A program made the position numbers and the translations under genes. The notes beneath the pieces are model-generated. The model did no database searches. It worked only from the letters and a program-made list of their open reading frames with translations, and was not told where the DNA came from. A DNA stretch of 64,000 nt from Paraphysoderma sedebokerense (taxonomy: Eukaryota > Blastocladiomycota > Physodermatomycetes > Physodermatales > Physodermataceae): assembly GCA_025602915.1 (NCBI GenBank), contig JAHLJZ010000051.1, forward strand, positions 104,655 through 168,654, in the 5' to 3' direction. Positions 25,601-37,675 of this stretch are shown one piece after another. Positions within the stretch are counted from its first letter, which is position 1, and the number at the start of each line of letters is the position of its first letter.

Positions 25601-26706
25601 CATTGGTAACGATATGATTAATCAAATTCTCAAAGAAATACCAAACTAATCCATCCATCACTGCATGCACGTATTTGACGACATTATGGTCGATATAAAT
25701 AGGATTCAAAACGCTACTCGTTCCGACTTGAGACATCGCAAAAGCGAACACGGCTTTCATGCACTCTGTGATGGGCTCGATTGCTAAACCTGACTTTAAC
25801 TCAACCTGCTGGGTAGTCATGATGGATGGTTGACCGGGGGAACCAGGTTTAGAAGAAGAGTCAGACATTGAGACTGGTGACGGATTAGAGCCTACCAAGT
25901 CGAATTGACTGGATGCGGTAGCGGCGGAGGCGAGTACTGAATTTCCACCAAAGCTAGATGGTGAGAAAGTTTCAGATTGAGGGCTCGGAAGAGAATTTGA
26001 GCCATCAGAAGAGTGCGCTTTCAACCCATCTTGCTGTTGACCATCTTTCTCGGATGCGACCAAACTTTCCTTTCTACTTCCAAATGTCGGTGCCGTTGTG
26101 TGGTTAACAATATTCGACGCTACTTCCTTCAAATTACTCAACAACGGTTCATTGACATAATTTGCCAAATTATGTTCTATCGTTGATAGCTTCAAACTTT
26201 CTGGAGAGGGGACAATAGAACTGCGATGGTCGGACTTGTTACCGCTGGAAGAACCGCATATGGAAGACTGTTTTGTCCATTTGGTTACTAATTCGTTTAA
26301 ATACAAATTCACAGATTGTACTGCTTCTGCTGAAATTCTATAGTTGTTTTGGAGCAGATTTTTGGCAAGACGGGTCGACACAATTCGAAGTTCTTGAAAG
26401 CAGCAATACAAGTGTCGGAATATCGATAATTTTTTTTAAAACAATGATTGACAAGGGCAGTATAAAATTAATGGAACATATTAGATAAAGTTTCAAAATT
26501 CAACTTCGTAATTTTCAAATATTTTTCTTCTACAACAGTGGAAATCCTCTCATTCATATGCGCAGCCAGTTTTCAGTTCACTACATTGCAACTTTACAAT
26601 TAATATAGTTCATAGCGATAAAAAACAAACCTTTGCTAGACTTTGTGCGCACAAAATTTGTCGAGTTCGAATTGGGAATACCCGTTGAGTGCGGTGGACT
26701 TTCCAT
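22664..26706 (-). CDS. Ser-rich scaffold-like protein with C-terminal coiled coil
   Basis: Exons 26631-26706, 25500-26392 and 22664-25414 join in frame to about 1,239 aa; the 231-nt first intron is less certain. Residues 26-75 are helical (ELRIVSTRLAKNLLQNNYRI, then SAEAVQSVNLYLNELV). A second helical part near residues 230-310 reads VMDGLVWYFFENLINHIVTN followed by RVEEIIRVLSED. Together they loosely recall a split histone-fold-like module (my inference). Between and after these lie long disordered stretches very rich in Ser, Asn and Lys, with many Ser-Pro and Lys-Ser sites likely to be phosphorylated. The C-terminus (about residues 1080-1200) is a clear coiled coil (SQIALLQSQLSSAEQLIHNL and AENEELNKEVTELRERLKAV-like heptads), ending in a Gly/Asn-rich tail. 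Cytoskeletal or polarity scaffold roles would fit; no family recognised. Confidence 0.72.
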
Positions 26707-27389
26707 CTGTTTTTACAACTTCGTACTTTTCGAGAAACCAAGTGTCGTGTTCTACGGCTTGACTTTGTCAAAAACTGTACGTACAGCGAGTAATAAATAA
26801 CCGGAAGGCAGGAAATTAATAGAGCTATATAGTAATTGAGGTACCAAAATTAGTATGAAGTTACTGGAGTCTGTGCGGATATATGCCAAGGAATGGCCTC
26901 GTTGGGAGATGATGGTTCTTGTGGGTGGTAGGCACGAGCGGACCTCGATTTTTTTCCTTTCGTCAATGGAGATGATAAGAAATCGGTTTTCCTACCTTAG
27001 TAATAATAATCAAATCTCCACAAAGCAAGACGATGACGATGGTGGCGAAAAATCACTCTCAGTTATTGGTTTCCTAACATTACTCAAATGATGATGAGCG
27101 TGATTGAGCTCGGTTTTGGTTTAAAGTTGTGCCACGGCAGCGGAATTTTGTGACCAAGTGATCAATAGTCGCTTTGAATCGACATTGATAACAACATTGG
27201 ATTCACAATTAAAATGCTGCAACAGGCTCATGTTACATCAGCACCGCAAAGCACTCCTACACTGTCCATAATCTGTCTACCATTGAATTTCAAGGGTTTA
27301 GTTTTATTCCGATATTATACAACGTGACAAGCACTAACTCTGCCAGATTTCTATTCATCTATTTCGTACCACTCATTATGAAAGGAAAA
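26707..27389. other. Intergenic, promoter side of the coiled-coil gene
   Basis: About 680 bp. A 78-codon plus-strand ORF (26855-27091) is present but has no domain, so I call no gene. Confidence 0.4.
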
Positions 27390-28159
27390 TTAAACACCTT
27401 TGCCGAGTATAATATCTTTTAACAATCCATTCCAACATGCACCTAAAACTCCCAACCCAGTTGTTAAGGCGTGCCTAGTGAACATGGTCCTCAAGTCCAC
27501 AGTGGTGACGATGTCAAGAACTTCGTTGATTGGCAATTCGCAAAATGAAGGAATCGGTTTAGGTACTTTAGTCCAACAGTCTAAAAAATGGAGTAGATAT
27601 TCATTAGACTTCAGATACATTTTGCACTCTATTTAAAGGAATGGACTAAACGTACCGATATGAGTTCTGAACGCATAATCTTTTACTTTAGGGCAAGTAG
27701 TAGAGTTGGGAGATTGAATTACTGGAATCAATTCTTTTTGCAAGCATTTGCGGACATAATTCATCCTGTGGATATTTTTTCGGATAAGCGTTTACAGTAA
27801 GTCAATCAGAATCAGCAGCGGAAGTAAAGCCTAATAATGCACACTAACCACATCAGACTTCCGTTGCTCCATTTCTTTGACAATTGTTTTTTCAAGTAAG
27901 CATCGCAAAATTTTCCTCCGAAGCCTAAATTATATCCTTCAGGTCCACAAGGAATTCTCTTTTCCAAGCAGTTGTAATAGAAATCACAATTTGATTCACT
28001 TGGTATTAGACATTTTGGGTCTAACTGCTCGAAAGGCGTTGGGCTAGCGAGGGTTGAGTTTGACTTCACTGAGGCCGATGACGGGGCCGATGATGTCGCA
28101 GTTATAGCGATCAATAAAAGAACACAGAGGGAGAGGACTGTTGACGAAAATTTTGCCAT
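27390..28159 (-). CDS. Secreted Cys-rich, stanniocalcin-like protein
   Basis: Exons 27849-28159, 27656-27765 and 27390-27580 (donors GTTAGT and GTACGT) give 203 aa. A signal peptide (SSTVLSLCVLLLIAITATSS) is followed by a Ser/Thr linker and a compact Cys-rich domain: CLIPSESNCDFYYNCLEKRI, then PCGPEGYNLGFGGKFCDAYL. Next come KWSNGSLMW, VRKCLQKELIPVIQSPN with TTCPKVKDYAFRTHIDCW, and a final FCELPINEV helix. The order (C...CDFYxxCLE, CG..GY..G..FC, W, CLQ, C..I..AF..H..C, C.LP) is how I recall fungal members of the stanniocalcin superfamily. In animals these are Ca/phosphate-regulating glycoprotein hormones; the fungal role is unknown. Ten or so cysteines suggest a disulfide-bonded extracellular protein. 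Alternative: an unrelated Cys-rich secreted protein. Confidence 0.62.
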
Positions 28160-29611
28160 GGTGTTAAGTAATCTGCTTTAAACGGTACTATATAATTCGA
28201 AAGTGTGGGGGAGGGAGGGTGGTTGAATTTATCTTATTCTTGCAATTCCACAGATCGGAGTAGCAATCAAAATATTCGATTTGCAGAGATCGGAATCACT
28301 TAAATCGGTCGCTGGAAAGAGACTAAAACTAAACTAACAAGGGCTTTGAAAGTGCGGTGTATTCATGACTTCTGTCCGGTCCAACTACATCCGAAAGAAA
28401 CGCCGAGTCGAGGCAATATGGGTCAATAGTGTGCAGCAAATATCGGGACTTGGTACGCTAAGAACAATAACACAGTGTGCCAACATTTGCAGCAATATTA
28501 CAATCGAATGATTTACCATTTTATGCCGCAATAACATGGCAGAGATGGATTGTTGCCAGTAGTAGAAATTCCCCTCTTGTGATATGGCGGTGAAAGCAGT
28601 GCGTCCTTTGCAATCGCGTCCATTTCAACGACAGAATGCGCAAAATCCACGCTGGCGAATTCACGTGCAATGTTTGGAATTATCAAACGCTTTAGAATAA
28701 TGGAATTCATGTCCGAAGAATACGGCAGAAGTTTGCAGAACTGAATCTGGAACGAGATCTTCGAATAAGTAGAATGAACTGAGCTATTTTAAATCCATCA
28801 GTCAACTTTTACAACACTACGATAGCTCGTGAACTTAATCTAAATATAATATCCTCATAAGTGCAAGCGACAGCTTCCTCTTTTCTTCTCGATGAAAAGC
28901 TTCTTTCTCTCCATGTATCAACGGGAGCTTCTATGCAACGTCTAAATCTATGACTTCGGGATGTTGAATCAGGTCGACCCCCGCGTCGATTCTGTCCGCA
29001 TAAACAAGAATAATTCCTTACTTGTTCTCTCTAACCTCAGAAGAGAATGAGATAGACCGATACTTTGAAATGAGCGACCTTAGGGCAGCCTGATTCGATC
29101 GAACGAACAAAAGCAAAAAGTATTCTGGCACAGTTGAACTCCATCAGACTGGCCCTCATTCAAAATTATAAATAAATTTACGGAAGAGTTCCGCTAATGT
29201 TATAATATTACCGCTTTCAGAGATGCTGGAGTTAAAAAATTTGGATCTCACAAAATTATTAGAATGGATTGTTTGATTTAAATGTGACAAAATTTATCTC
29301 TACGAAATTCGGTAGTACCCTGCAAGGATTTTATCATTGGCCAAAGCAATATACTCGACAAAAGATAAATCGAACTAATAGCTAACGAAAGAATGATACT
29401 AATATCGATATTTGATGGCGAATGATTTAACTGTTTAAGTCAATCAAAGTGCGTGGAAGATGCACCTAAAATTCTGAAGCAAAAATTTTCAAATTGATGT
29501 TCGTTGTCATGAATTGCCAAAAAAGATTTTCATTCGTTAACCGCACGACAATTTTTATTCCATGATTCGTTTTTTAATACATAGTTGATGATATTATTAT
29601 AAATTATTACC
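28160..29611. other. 1.45-kb divergent intergenic region
   Basis: Lies between the start of the secreted Cys-rich protein (minus) and the start of mitochondrial AsnRS (plus), so it holds both promoters. A 65-codon ATG ORF on the minus strand (28513-28710, MNSIILKRLIIPNIAREFAS...) ends with a possible GTAAAT donor and could be an exon. Nothing identifies it and I do not call it. Confidence 0.4.
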
Positions 29612-31626
29612 ATGCCCCCGCCAAGCTTACTTCTAACTGTGCTCAACCAAACTAGAAAATCATTCAACAACATCTTCATTACCCGCCGAACACATCCCGC
29701 CATCGCAATCCATCGTTACTTCTCCTCTTCTCCCATTGCATCAATTAAATTACCGCTTCCAAACACCATTTCTTCAATCCTATCTTCTCCGCCACAAGCT
29801 TCCGAATCGGTTACTATACACGGATGGATCCGAACGGTACGGTCTCAAAAAAGGATCAGTTTTGCAGAAGTAAGCGATGGGACGAGGTTGGAAGGAATGC
29901 AGTGTGTGTTTAACCATATTAGTGATGAAAATTCGCATACTGTGGTAAACAGGGATGATGTTAAAAAGTCAGTGTCGGGACCTTATCCTGGGGTTCCATT
30001 CCGATATCGCTTTACGTTTAGGCCTTCCGGACTTTGAACATGAACGTTAACTCCTACTGGACTCTTTCTATTGTTTATTTTGGAATTTTGAAATCAAATA
30101 GATTGTACACCGGTACAGCTGTCTCTGTTACAGGGAAACTGATAGATTCCGTTGGTAACAACCAAGCCAAAGAGTTGCTGGTGGAAAAGTTCGAAGTTAT
30201 TGGAGAATGCGACCCAAAGGTGCGGATCTTTTTCTGATATCGAATCTTTGAGCATGCTATTTCAATACTATAGCCCCACCGAATTCTTCCATTACCGATT
30301 GTTATTTTTTCCGGTAGTGTAGGAATTGGAGTTTAACTTAGAGACCATTTTCTGCAACATAGGAGTACCCGTTACAAAAGAAAAAGCATTCAGTAGAGTT
30401 CTTGAGGGATAATTCACATTTGAGGGTTCGATCAAAAATGACGAACGCAGTCCTGCGAGTTAGGAATCAAGGTGTTGTGGGATTTCATGATTTTTTTCAG
30501 GTTTCGTATAGTTTATATTCCAACGAATTTGTAAACCTCAATTTAACATGGATGATCTGATGTCTAGAAAAACGAATTTATACATGTTCACACACCTATT
30601 CTAACATCGAGTGACTGTGAAGGAGCAGGAGAAGTGTTTAAGGTTATTCCCAAATCGTATTTCGCCGATTCAGATTCCTCCAATGCAGCGAATCCCGCAT
30701 CATCCGACAATAACAGTATAAACCCAGGTTCAGACGAACCCATACCCACACTTAAACCATCCCTAAAAGAATTCTTCTCTCATCCGGCATACTTGACTGT
30801 TTCCGGTCAACTCCATGCCGAAATCGTCGCACATTCTCATCCCCGGGTATACACTCTATCCCCATCGTTCCGGGCCGAGACCACATTATCGACCAAACAT
30901 TTGTCCGAATTTTACATGTTAGAAGCCGAAATCTCATTTTTGAATTCATTAGACTCACTTCTCGATGTTACAGAAGCCTCGATTAAACATGCGACAAGTC
31001 ACCTTACAAACACTTGTGCCTCCGACTTATCGTATTTTGACTCGCAGTTTCCAGACAAGCATCTCCTAAAAAGAATTTCCACACTGATTGACACTCCATT
31101 CGATCGAATCTCGTATACAGATGCTATCAATATATTATTGAAGGCGGAAACAGGTGGATCCGTCGGATCTTCCGCAAAAATGAATTGGAAGTTTCCCGTA
31201 AAGTGGGGAATAAGTTTACAAAGCGAACACGAAAAGTATCTGGTAGACACCGTGTTCAAAAAACCAGTATTTATAACTCGTTACCCCGAATCCGTAAAAC
31301 CATTCTACATGCTCCCATCTTCTTCATCCCCTTCACCGACGTCGTCCTCGACAGTCGAATCCTACGACTTTCTTCTCCCCTCCATCGGTGAACTCGTAGG
31401 CGGTTCGTTACGTCAACACTCGTATTCCCTTCTCCGACAAAAACTGAAATCTATGGGCATGAATGAAAATGAGTATAAATGGTACCTGGATTTACGTAAA
31501 TACGGGAGTATCCCACACGGAGGGTTCGGGTTGGGATTGGATAGATGGTTGGTATTTGTGACTGGACAAGAGAGCGTGAGAGATACCGTGTTGTGTGGAC
31601 GGTACTGGGGAAAATGTGACTTGTGA
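29612..31626 (+). CDS. SLM5/NARS2: Mitochondrial asparaginyl-tRNA synthetase
   Basis: Exons 29612-29967, 30102-30219, 30363-30500 and 30568-31626 join exactly in phase to 556 aa. The enzyme charges mitochondrial tRNA-Asn. The N-terminus is Arg/Ser-rich and lacks acids (a mitochondrial presequence, about 45 residues). It is followed by the OB-fold anticodon-binding domain (SVTIHGWIRTVRSQKRISFA) with LYTGTAVSVTGKLIDS in exon 2. Exon 3 carries HSVEFLRDNSHLRVRSKMTN. Exon 4 has class II motif 1 (NEFIHVHTPILTSSDCEGAG), motif 2 (SPSFRAETTLSTKHLSEFYM) and motif 3 (GGFGLGLDRWLVFVTG). The C-terminal RDTVLCGRYWGKCDL is the usual ending. Length matches the family. An Asp/Asn/Ser/Pro insertion after the first third of exon 4 (about 30670-30770) is low complexity. 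Confidence 0.95.
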
Positions 31627-32352
31627 TTTTGGTCTTCTTTGATGACCCTGCAAACAGAAAAACCAACCAAATACTTAAATGGATCTACCCGATAGAAGAA
31701 ATAAAACGAGGGATATTTAATTTGCTTTTATCTTTCATGTAAAACATCTTTCCAAGTTCCACTTTTCTGGTACACAGCTTAGAGATGGGAAATCAAATGA
31801 AATCATCTCATGGATTGGGAAGGAAGACACACAATTGCTTTTCCCCCAAATCTCATCCCTTTGCCCTTAACCAAAATTTTCAATTACTCCTTAAACATGA
31901 TAAACTCTTGGAATAAAACCCAGGACGACACAATCGACAATTTGATTGTACGTATGTTGCTTAATGCGTATGGTGGGAAGGGAACGTAGATGGAACCAAA
32001 CTTCATGTGGTGTTCCTGATAAATATAAAATTCGATGAACTTGATGATTTAATTTTAAATTGTATTCATGTATGTGACATATTATATAATTCGTTTTGAT
32101 CGATATTTTGTTTTTCAAGCTTTTAATGGTTGTTCTGTATTTGGCACACCTGTTGACATGTAGAAAGAGGAATCGGAAGGTATGATTGAAATCAACGGGA
32201 ACGGGGCGAGTGGCAGGTGAAAGTTTTGTGGTGCGATGAGATTAATTATGGATCGAAAACAGTTAGTTTATGATGGAACGGGTTGTTTGGAATAGGGGGA
32301 ATATTACCTTGTCCCTCCTAGAGTAGAAATAAGTTTGAAAAAAATCGAAATG
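31627..32352. other. 3'-3' intergenic region
   Basis: About 725 bp between the convergent ends of mitochondrial AsnRS and CHMP5. AT-rich, with no supported gene. Confidence 0.4.
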
Positions 32353-33974
32353 TTAGAGTCCCTTCTTTTTCGAATGGCGAGTATTCACAAGGAATGACGT
32401 TACCTCTTCCAACGATAAACCACCAACGTCTGGCATCGCTCCGACTAATGTCTCGCCAAGTGGTACTTCCGGTTCTTGTAAATATGATGGCACTTCTTCC
32501 TCTTCCATCAACAATTCGTCTCCTAGAGCATCCAATTCTATTGATCATTCCCAATTGATTGAAATTAAAAGTGAGTGTGCCGACAAAAAGCGAGTGGTGG
32601 AGAGTTAGTACCAACACAATTGAACAAAAGACAGTAATTGAAAAAGCAAACCGGCTTCTAAATCTGCTTCATCGATATCTTCGGGTAAACCGTATGTTCG
32701 ACCCAACATTTCTTGAACTTCATTCGCTTGTTCCATAAGATCTTCCATTTCGTCTTGGAGTTTCTGAATTCAGTTTTCATGATCGTATTAATAGATAACG
32801 TCAGCCAGGAAGATAACAGCGATAACAGATGGAGATAATTCAAAGTGGTCAGCTAAATGGATGGAGAACGTCTTATTGGGCAAAAAGGTTAGTTTCAATA
32901 CCGACCTCAATCTTGTTCAGATCGACCTTCTTGTACTGTTTCTTCATTTCCTTATTAGCCATTTTCATAGCATCTACTGTCGTGACTGTATTTTTCAGAT
33001 TCTCTGTGGCAAAATTAGTTTGCTCCATGTTGAATGATTGTTGCATCAGTTGATCCCGTTGGGACTCGTATCTGTTGCCGGGATAAGAAATGAAGACGAG
33101 AATTCCGCAGGAGACGACAACCGGTATAGCGGAAATTGAAGAAGAAATACGTGGTTAAAAGAGAGTGCTGAGATAAGAGAATAAGGGATCAACGAGGCGA
33201 AAGCCTAGTTCATTACAATTTCTTTTGCTTCAGTATCCTCATTGCACGCTGTTTAACTGCATTCTGTGATGCACGATATTCAATTTTCAAGTATAAATCA
33301 GATTAAGATATTCGTTGTTGTTGCCGAAGCAAAGAGAATTTGTTGCATGCGATATTACCGTGTTCGAGTGAAGATTGTAGTTAGGGTGAATGCGGATAAT
33401 TCGTTCGAGTTGATTTCGGTATTGGATGAATTCGATACAGATATCGCAGAGCCATAGAGATGAAGGGAGAATAATATAAAACCGTTAAAATCAGAATCTG
33501 ATTCCACGTCATCTTGACATTCACAACTGATGCATCCTCTCCTTAGTTCTCGCTACATCCACCATTCTGAAAGTTGAAACCGCATCATCCATGAATGATA
33601 GTACAGCATTCAATTCGCAAATGGCATTTAATGCCATCTCACTCGTTCCCAATCATCATAAACTCTCAGAGGGCAATCTAACCAAGGAGGAACAGAAAAA
33701 ATGAACCTTTGCCGGTCCCTCTCTCATTTTACTCATTTGCTCTCGATACTTGACTAATTCGGCATCTAGCTGCCTGATTTTGACTTCGACAGAACCGGCT
33801 CTGCTGTCGGTCTATAAATTTAGATAATTGAATGCATATTGAATGCATATTTATTTGTTGTATTAGCGAATGGCTGTATTCAGCGTGAAGAAAGCTGAGA
33901 GTACAAACCGATGAGATGGCATCGTTGAGTGTGGGTCTGACTACCGGTTTCGATGTTCCAAAGAATCTATTCAT
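32353..33974 (-). CDS. VPS60: ESCRT-III subunit CHMP5/Vps60
   Basis: Six exons (33909-33974, 33707-33811, 33217-33263, 32906-33071, 32652-32763, 32353-32537) join exactly in phase to 226 aa, the expected length. CHMP5/Vps60 is a late-acting Snf7-fold protein that binds Vta1/LIP5 and regulates Vps4 at multivesicular bodies. Diagnostic stretches are the N-terminal [55 protein letters not shown] and [20 protein letters not shown]. The acidic C-terminus contains [10 protein letters not shown], and [12 protein letters not shown] marks the LIP5-binding end seen in CHMP5. The second intron (33264-33706, 443 nt) is much longer than others here. The family call is secure. Confidence 0.95.
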
Positions 33975-34188
33975 CGCAATGAGCTGAAAGTGATTGTCTT
34001 TTAAAAGATCAAACTGATATCTTAATATCGTTTAATATCCGATAATAACTCTAAGAGAGAAAATAAAAAGGAGGAATCAGACGCCTTCTTGGCCTAGCGG
34101 TGACTCGTTCGCTGCGTTCACTTCTATCACGGACTGTAATAAATACGATTGATAATTACGTAATGCTGGCACACGTGATGACTAATTA

Positions 34189-36842
34189 TTAATAAATATT
34201 CTGCTCTTCCCGTTCCCCTCTCTCGCTGCCGTTCCTCTCCATCTCCACTTCCACCCCATCCATACCCATATCCATATCCATATCCATATTGATTGTGTTC
34301 ACCTCTGGACCCTCACTCAGCACTCCTTCGTCATCTCCGACAACCACACTCACGTCGTCATCGCTGGCAGTGGCGGCCATACCTTTCCTTTTGCCCTTTC
34401 GCTTCCGATGGAACGATTCCGTCTTCGCGCCTCGCAACAACCAGTCCTTGTCACTCTCCAGTCTTTCCGTGTCCGCTCCATTCTCTACTTCAGAATTCTT
34501 ATTCCCATCATCAATCAGACCAACTCCTCTTCCATTCTCATCGCCACTTCCTAAACCGTCATCGGCACCTTCTCCCCAAATCATGATCCCAGTTTCATCG
34601 CCATCGTCCCACTCGTCCTCCATCAATTCTCCATACCCGCCTACACTCACCATGCCGCTTTTCGCCCGATTCCACTTGCCTTCCGGCATCCTCAATACCC
34701 CACCATTTTTTTCGTCTAACCAACCCAAATACAAACTCAACACAACCCCTACAAACGTGGAACTGAAAAAGAAAATTTCGGTGGAAAAGTAAGTAGGATC
34801 ACTGTTGATCAGGGTCGCCACTATAATCGGAAATATCGTCCACGAAAGATTGGACAGCGATGTCGTGATTCCGCTGTGAATTGAAATGAGAATATAAGTC
34901 TCAATACTACCTTAAAACCAATCAACTTCAAAAAGGAACCAAAACTTACTAAGCGACCCCTAACCACTTTTCTTCCACTAAACAGGGAACACATGGCAAA
35001 AATGTAAACAACATGGAGTAGGCGATTCCCAATATCACCAGCATAAAGACAGGACTAGACATTGTTTCCTTGGTGGCAAACGCAAAGGTGAAATGAACAA
35101 TCGAGCAAAATAATGATGTCAAAAATATAGTGTGAACTCTGTGACCGTATCGATCTGTGAGCGTCCCGATGAAGGGAACGAGAAGTGCTGATATGGTATC
35201 TTTTCGTCCATGAATTGAAGGGAAGAAAAGACACAAAATTTGTGCAGAACAGCGATGATTAATAAGCATATTAGAAAACATATTTACTTCAGGAAGAGAA
35301 ACATGTACCTGGAACGCCCATAATCTGCGCTGCAGTTTTCGGATCATTCTGGTACCATTTTAGCTCCAAGAATGCAGAATGAATCGTGTTGAAAGGAACA
35401 ACTGCATGGATAAAATAACAGTCAATGCGTCATCATATGAGAAAATCGCGAAACAAAATAGGTAGATAATACCTGTTCCATACAAAACCACCAAAATCGC
35501 ACAAACAATCCAATAACTCCTCTGAAAATTTTTCACTCCCGCTATAGTTACTTTTATCGACTGTACGATATTATTCCACCCTCCTTCAACCTTTCTTGTG
35601 CTCCGCCTCGGCCCTGCACCTGTTCCTGTTCCTATTCTTTCACCGTTACGGTCTTTTTCCGTCGTATCATTCATATTCAACGAATACGAACTCTCTTTCA
35701 ACGCGACAACTTCACGTTTTCGAATCTCTGCACACTCGAATTCGTATTTTTTGTCAATGTAGATCAACACGCACGTAGAGCTGAAAGAAAATAAGCAAGT
35801 GAGGACACCAAAGTAGAGGGACGTAGGGAGAGAATAATGGATAGCTAGGTGTGGGCTAAAAATCGAGAACCGTCCGTATTGAATATAATCAATGGGTTAG
35901 TCGCGGGAGATTTACAATCGATGACACAAAAAGGTGTAAAAGTCTGGATAAAAAAAGGTAGGGAGGATGATGGTACCTTATGATATCGTTAAATACTGAA
36001 CCTAATCTTGCCACAGACAAGTTCACTCCAACTGCCAAAGCCAGTTCGTTTCCAATGAACCATTTGGTGGTAATCCTGGCTTGCTGCGCAATTCATGCAT
36101 GAAACCGGCGTAAGAATTACAAGAGTACAATAAGAAAGTAAAAAGAGGTTAAGTCTTTCAGTGAAGAACACGTCCAAGATTCAGAAACAACGAACCGCAA
36201 CACTCAAATTCTCTCCTCCGAGTCCAAACAGTAACCTCCCCAACACCGCAACCCCACTATTCCTATGATGTAATCCAACAGCAAACACAAACTGTCCCAA
36301 AACAATGAACCCAGCAAAGAAAAATATCAATTTTCGAACACCGTATCGATCGATTAATTGGCCACCGAAAAACGGCAAGAATATGTTTGGTAACGAGTAT
36401 ATGACGTAGAATGAGGAAATCAGATACTGGTAGTCTGAGGATGGAAGTGAGAGGTAGCTTTCGAGAGGTAGGTTAAGGGAAGCGACTTGATCGTAAGCGA
36501 AGTAGTTCTGATGAGGTGCGATGTATGGAATATATTTATCATTGTCCAATCGAAACCATAAAACAAAGCAAAAACAAAGTCAAACTGTAAGGTTAATAAA
36601 CTTCTTACACTTTCATATCAACTCTAACAGCCTTCTCTTTCTAAACGTCCTCCGTCCTGCAATTGATACTCTGTCCGCCCTCGACAGAATCAACACAAGT
36701 TCAATGAAACCGACAAACAAAAACGCACCCCAAACAACGCCGTACAACTCATCAACAACATCAGCCATCGCTTTCGGCTAGGTTTCTCGGACGGTGACAA
36801 TAACGGCGGCGACAACGAATTGGACGTTGTATGTATGAACAT
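34189..36842 (-). CDS. MFS transporter, MFSD1-like
   Basis: Multi-exon gene. Exon 1 is 36729-36842 (ATG at 36842, MFIHTTSNSL..., joined in phase 0 to NYFAYDQVASLNLP at 36507). The first half shows SSFYVIYSLPNIFLPFFGGQ followed by LIDRYGVRKLIFFF (MFS loop 2-3 motif) and GRLLFGLGGENLSVA, then WFIGNELALAVGVNLSVARL. These match the lysosomal MFSD1 pattern (FGxGGExLxVAQ...WF.G.EL). The second half has TM exons at 35460-34950 (FIGTLTDRYGHRVHTIFLTS). A long Ser/Arg-rich central loop lies near 35700-35600. The last exon (34189-34790) is a hydrophilic tail of about 180 aa, acidic, with a Met-Asp alternating run at 34265-34285. MFSD1 exports dipeptides from lysosomes with an accessory subunit; substrate here is inferred only. 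The long tail is atypical. Confidence 0.82.
34262..34291 (-). repeat. ATGGAT hexanucleotide repeat in the transporter tail
   Basis: Four to five copies of ATGGAT/ATGGGT encode an alternating Met-Asp run in the acidic C-terminal tail of the MFSD1-like protein. It is an in-frame hexamer microsatellite, so length changes would not break the frame. Confidence 0.8.
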
Positions 36843-37155
36843 TTTAAGTTACGTGGTTGACGGTGAATGAATGGAACGATTAAGGTTCTGCCGGGTTTGT
36901 GGAATGGGGATTTGAGTACGAGAGGGTTAGGAGGTCATGGTTAATTCATAATGTGGTTATGTACATAAATGGAATTGTTGGTTAGAGTATTAGAATATTG
37001 AGATAGAGTTCGGAGTTGAGGAATTGTCGAATTAATTCTGCGCGGACGGACGTTCGCTTTTCTTGTCCACACTTGTCCATTCTTGTTCCAATTTCAAAAT
37101 ACCAAAGGATCCAAAACTTAGCGCTTCTTCGGATCAAAGTCTTCGCAGATATCTA

Positions 37156-37293
37156 ATGATAATTTTAGGAAGTTTGTCTCTGACTTTGTTAACGTTATCA
37201 TTGGAAATTTGCGATGGGTTTGATCCTAAGAGACCCTACGTTTTGGATTCCGACGAAAGAGTTCAAAAAGTGGTTAGCCAACGGTATATCTAA
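37156..37293 (+). CDS. Possible small membrane or secreted peptide (45 aa)
   Basis: An ATG at 37156 opens a short frame with a hydrophobic start (IILGSLSLTLLTLSLEI) and a charged end (YVLDSDERVQKVVSQRY). It resembles a single-pass small mitochondrial or ER protein, but I recognise no family. The frame continues upstream without an ATG. An open stretch in another frame follows (to about 37378), so a short intron or a frameshift is possible. It is divergent to the transporter gene. Low confidence. Confidence 0.3.
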   Translation: MIILGSLSLTLLTLSLEICDGFDPKRPYVLDSDERVQKVVSQRYI

Positions 37294-37675
37294 ATGATAA
37301 TATCAGAGTTTTGGCTTTGAATTCGTTGACGTGAGAAGTGCGGACAAGGAAGCCGACGATACTATTGTGGAATTTTGAAACTACTTTTCATATCAATACC
37401 CCAAAAAGTGAGGTCTTCTTTTAATTCTTTTATCCTTTTCTCTTTTATCCTTCTTTAGACGGGACGTTGCACTGGGCGAATAGAGTTTAAAATACAATAC
37501 ATTTTTTATATTTTAGTGATTTTACCAAATACATCCACCATAAAACTCCTTAGTTTTCATATCGTTTGCACATAGTTTAAACAATTCGCAAGGACTGGGA
37601 TTTCGATACATCACTGGGTATATGGCGTCAAAGCCTGGCTGTACAGAAATTGATTTGAGTATTAGCTAATACTAA
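37294..37675. other. Intergenic region
   Basis: About 380 bp upstream of the stop of the RRM protein gene; AT-rich, no feature seen. Confidence 0.4.

Noticed and set aside
34081-34140. tRNA-like stretch with TGGCCTAGCGG
   Set aside because: It resembles a D-arm/A box, but no T arm with GGTTCGAAYCC and no acceptor pairing follow.
34289-34792. 167-codon plus-strand Ser/Pro-rich ORF
   Set aside because: It is antisense to the acidic tail exon of the MFSD1-like transporter.
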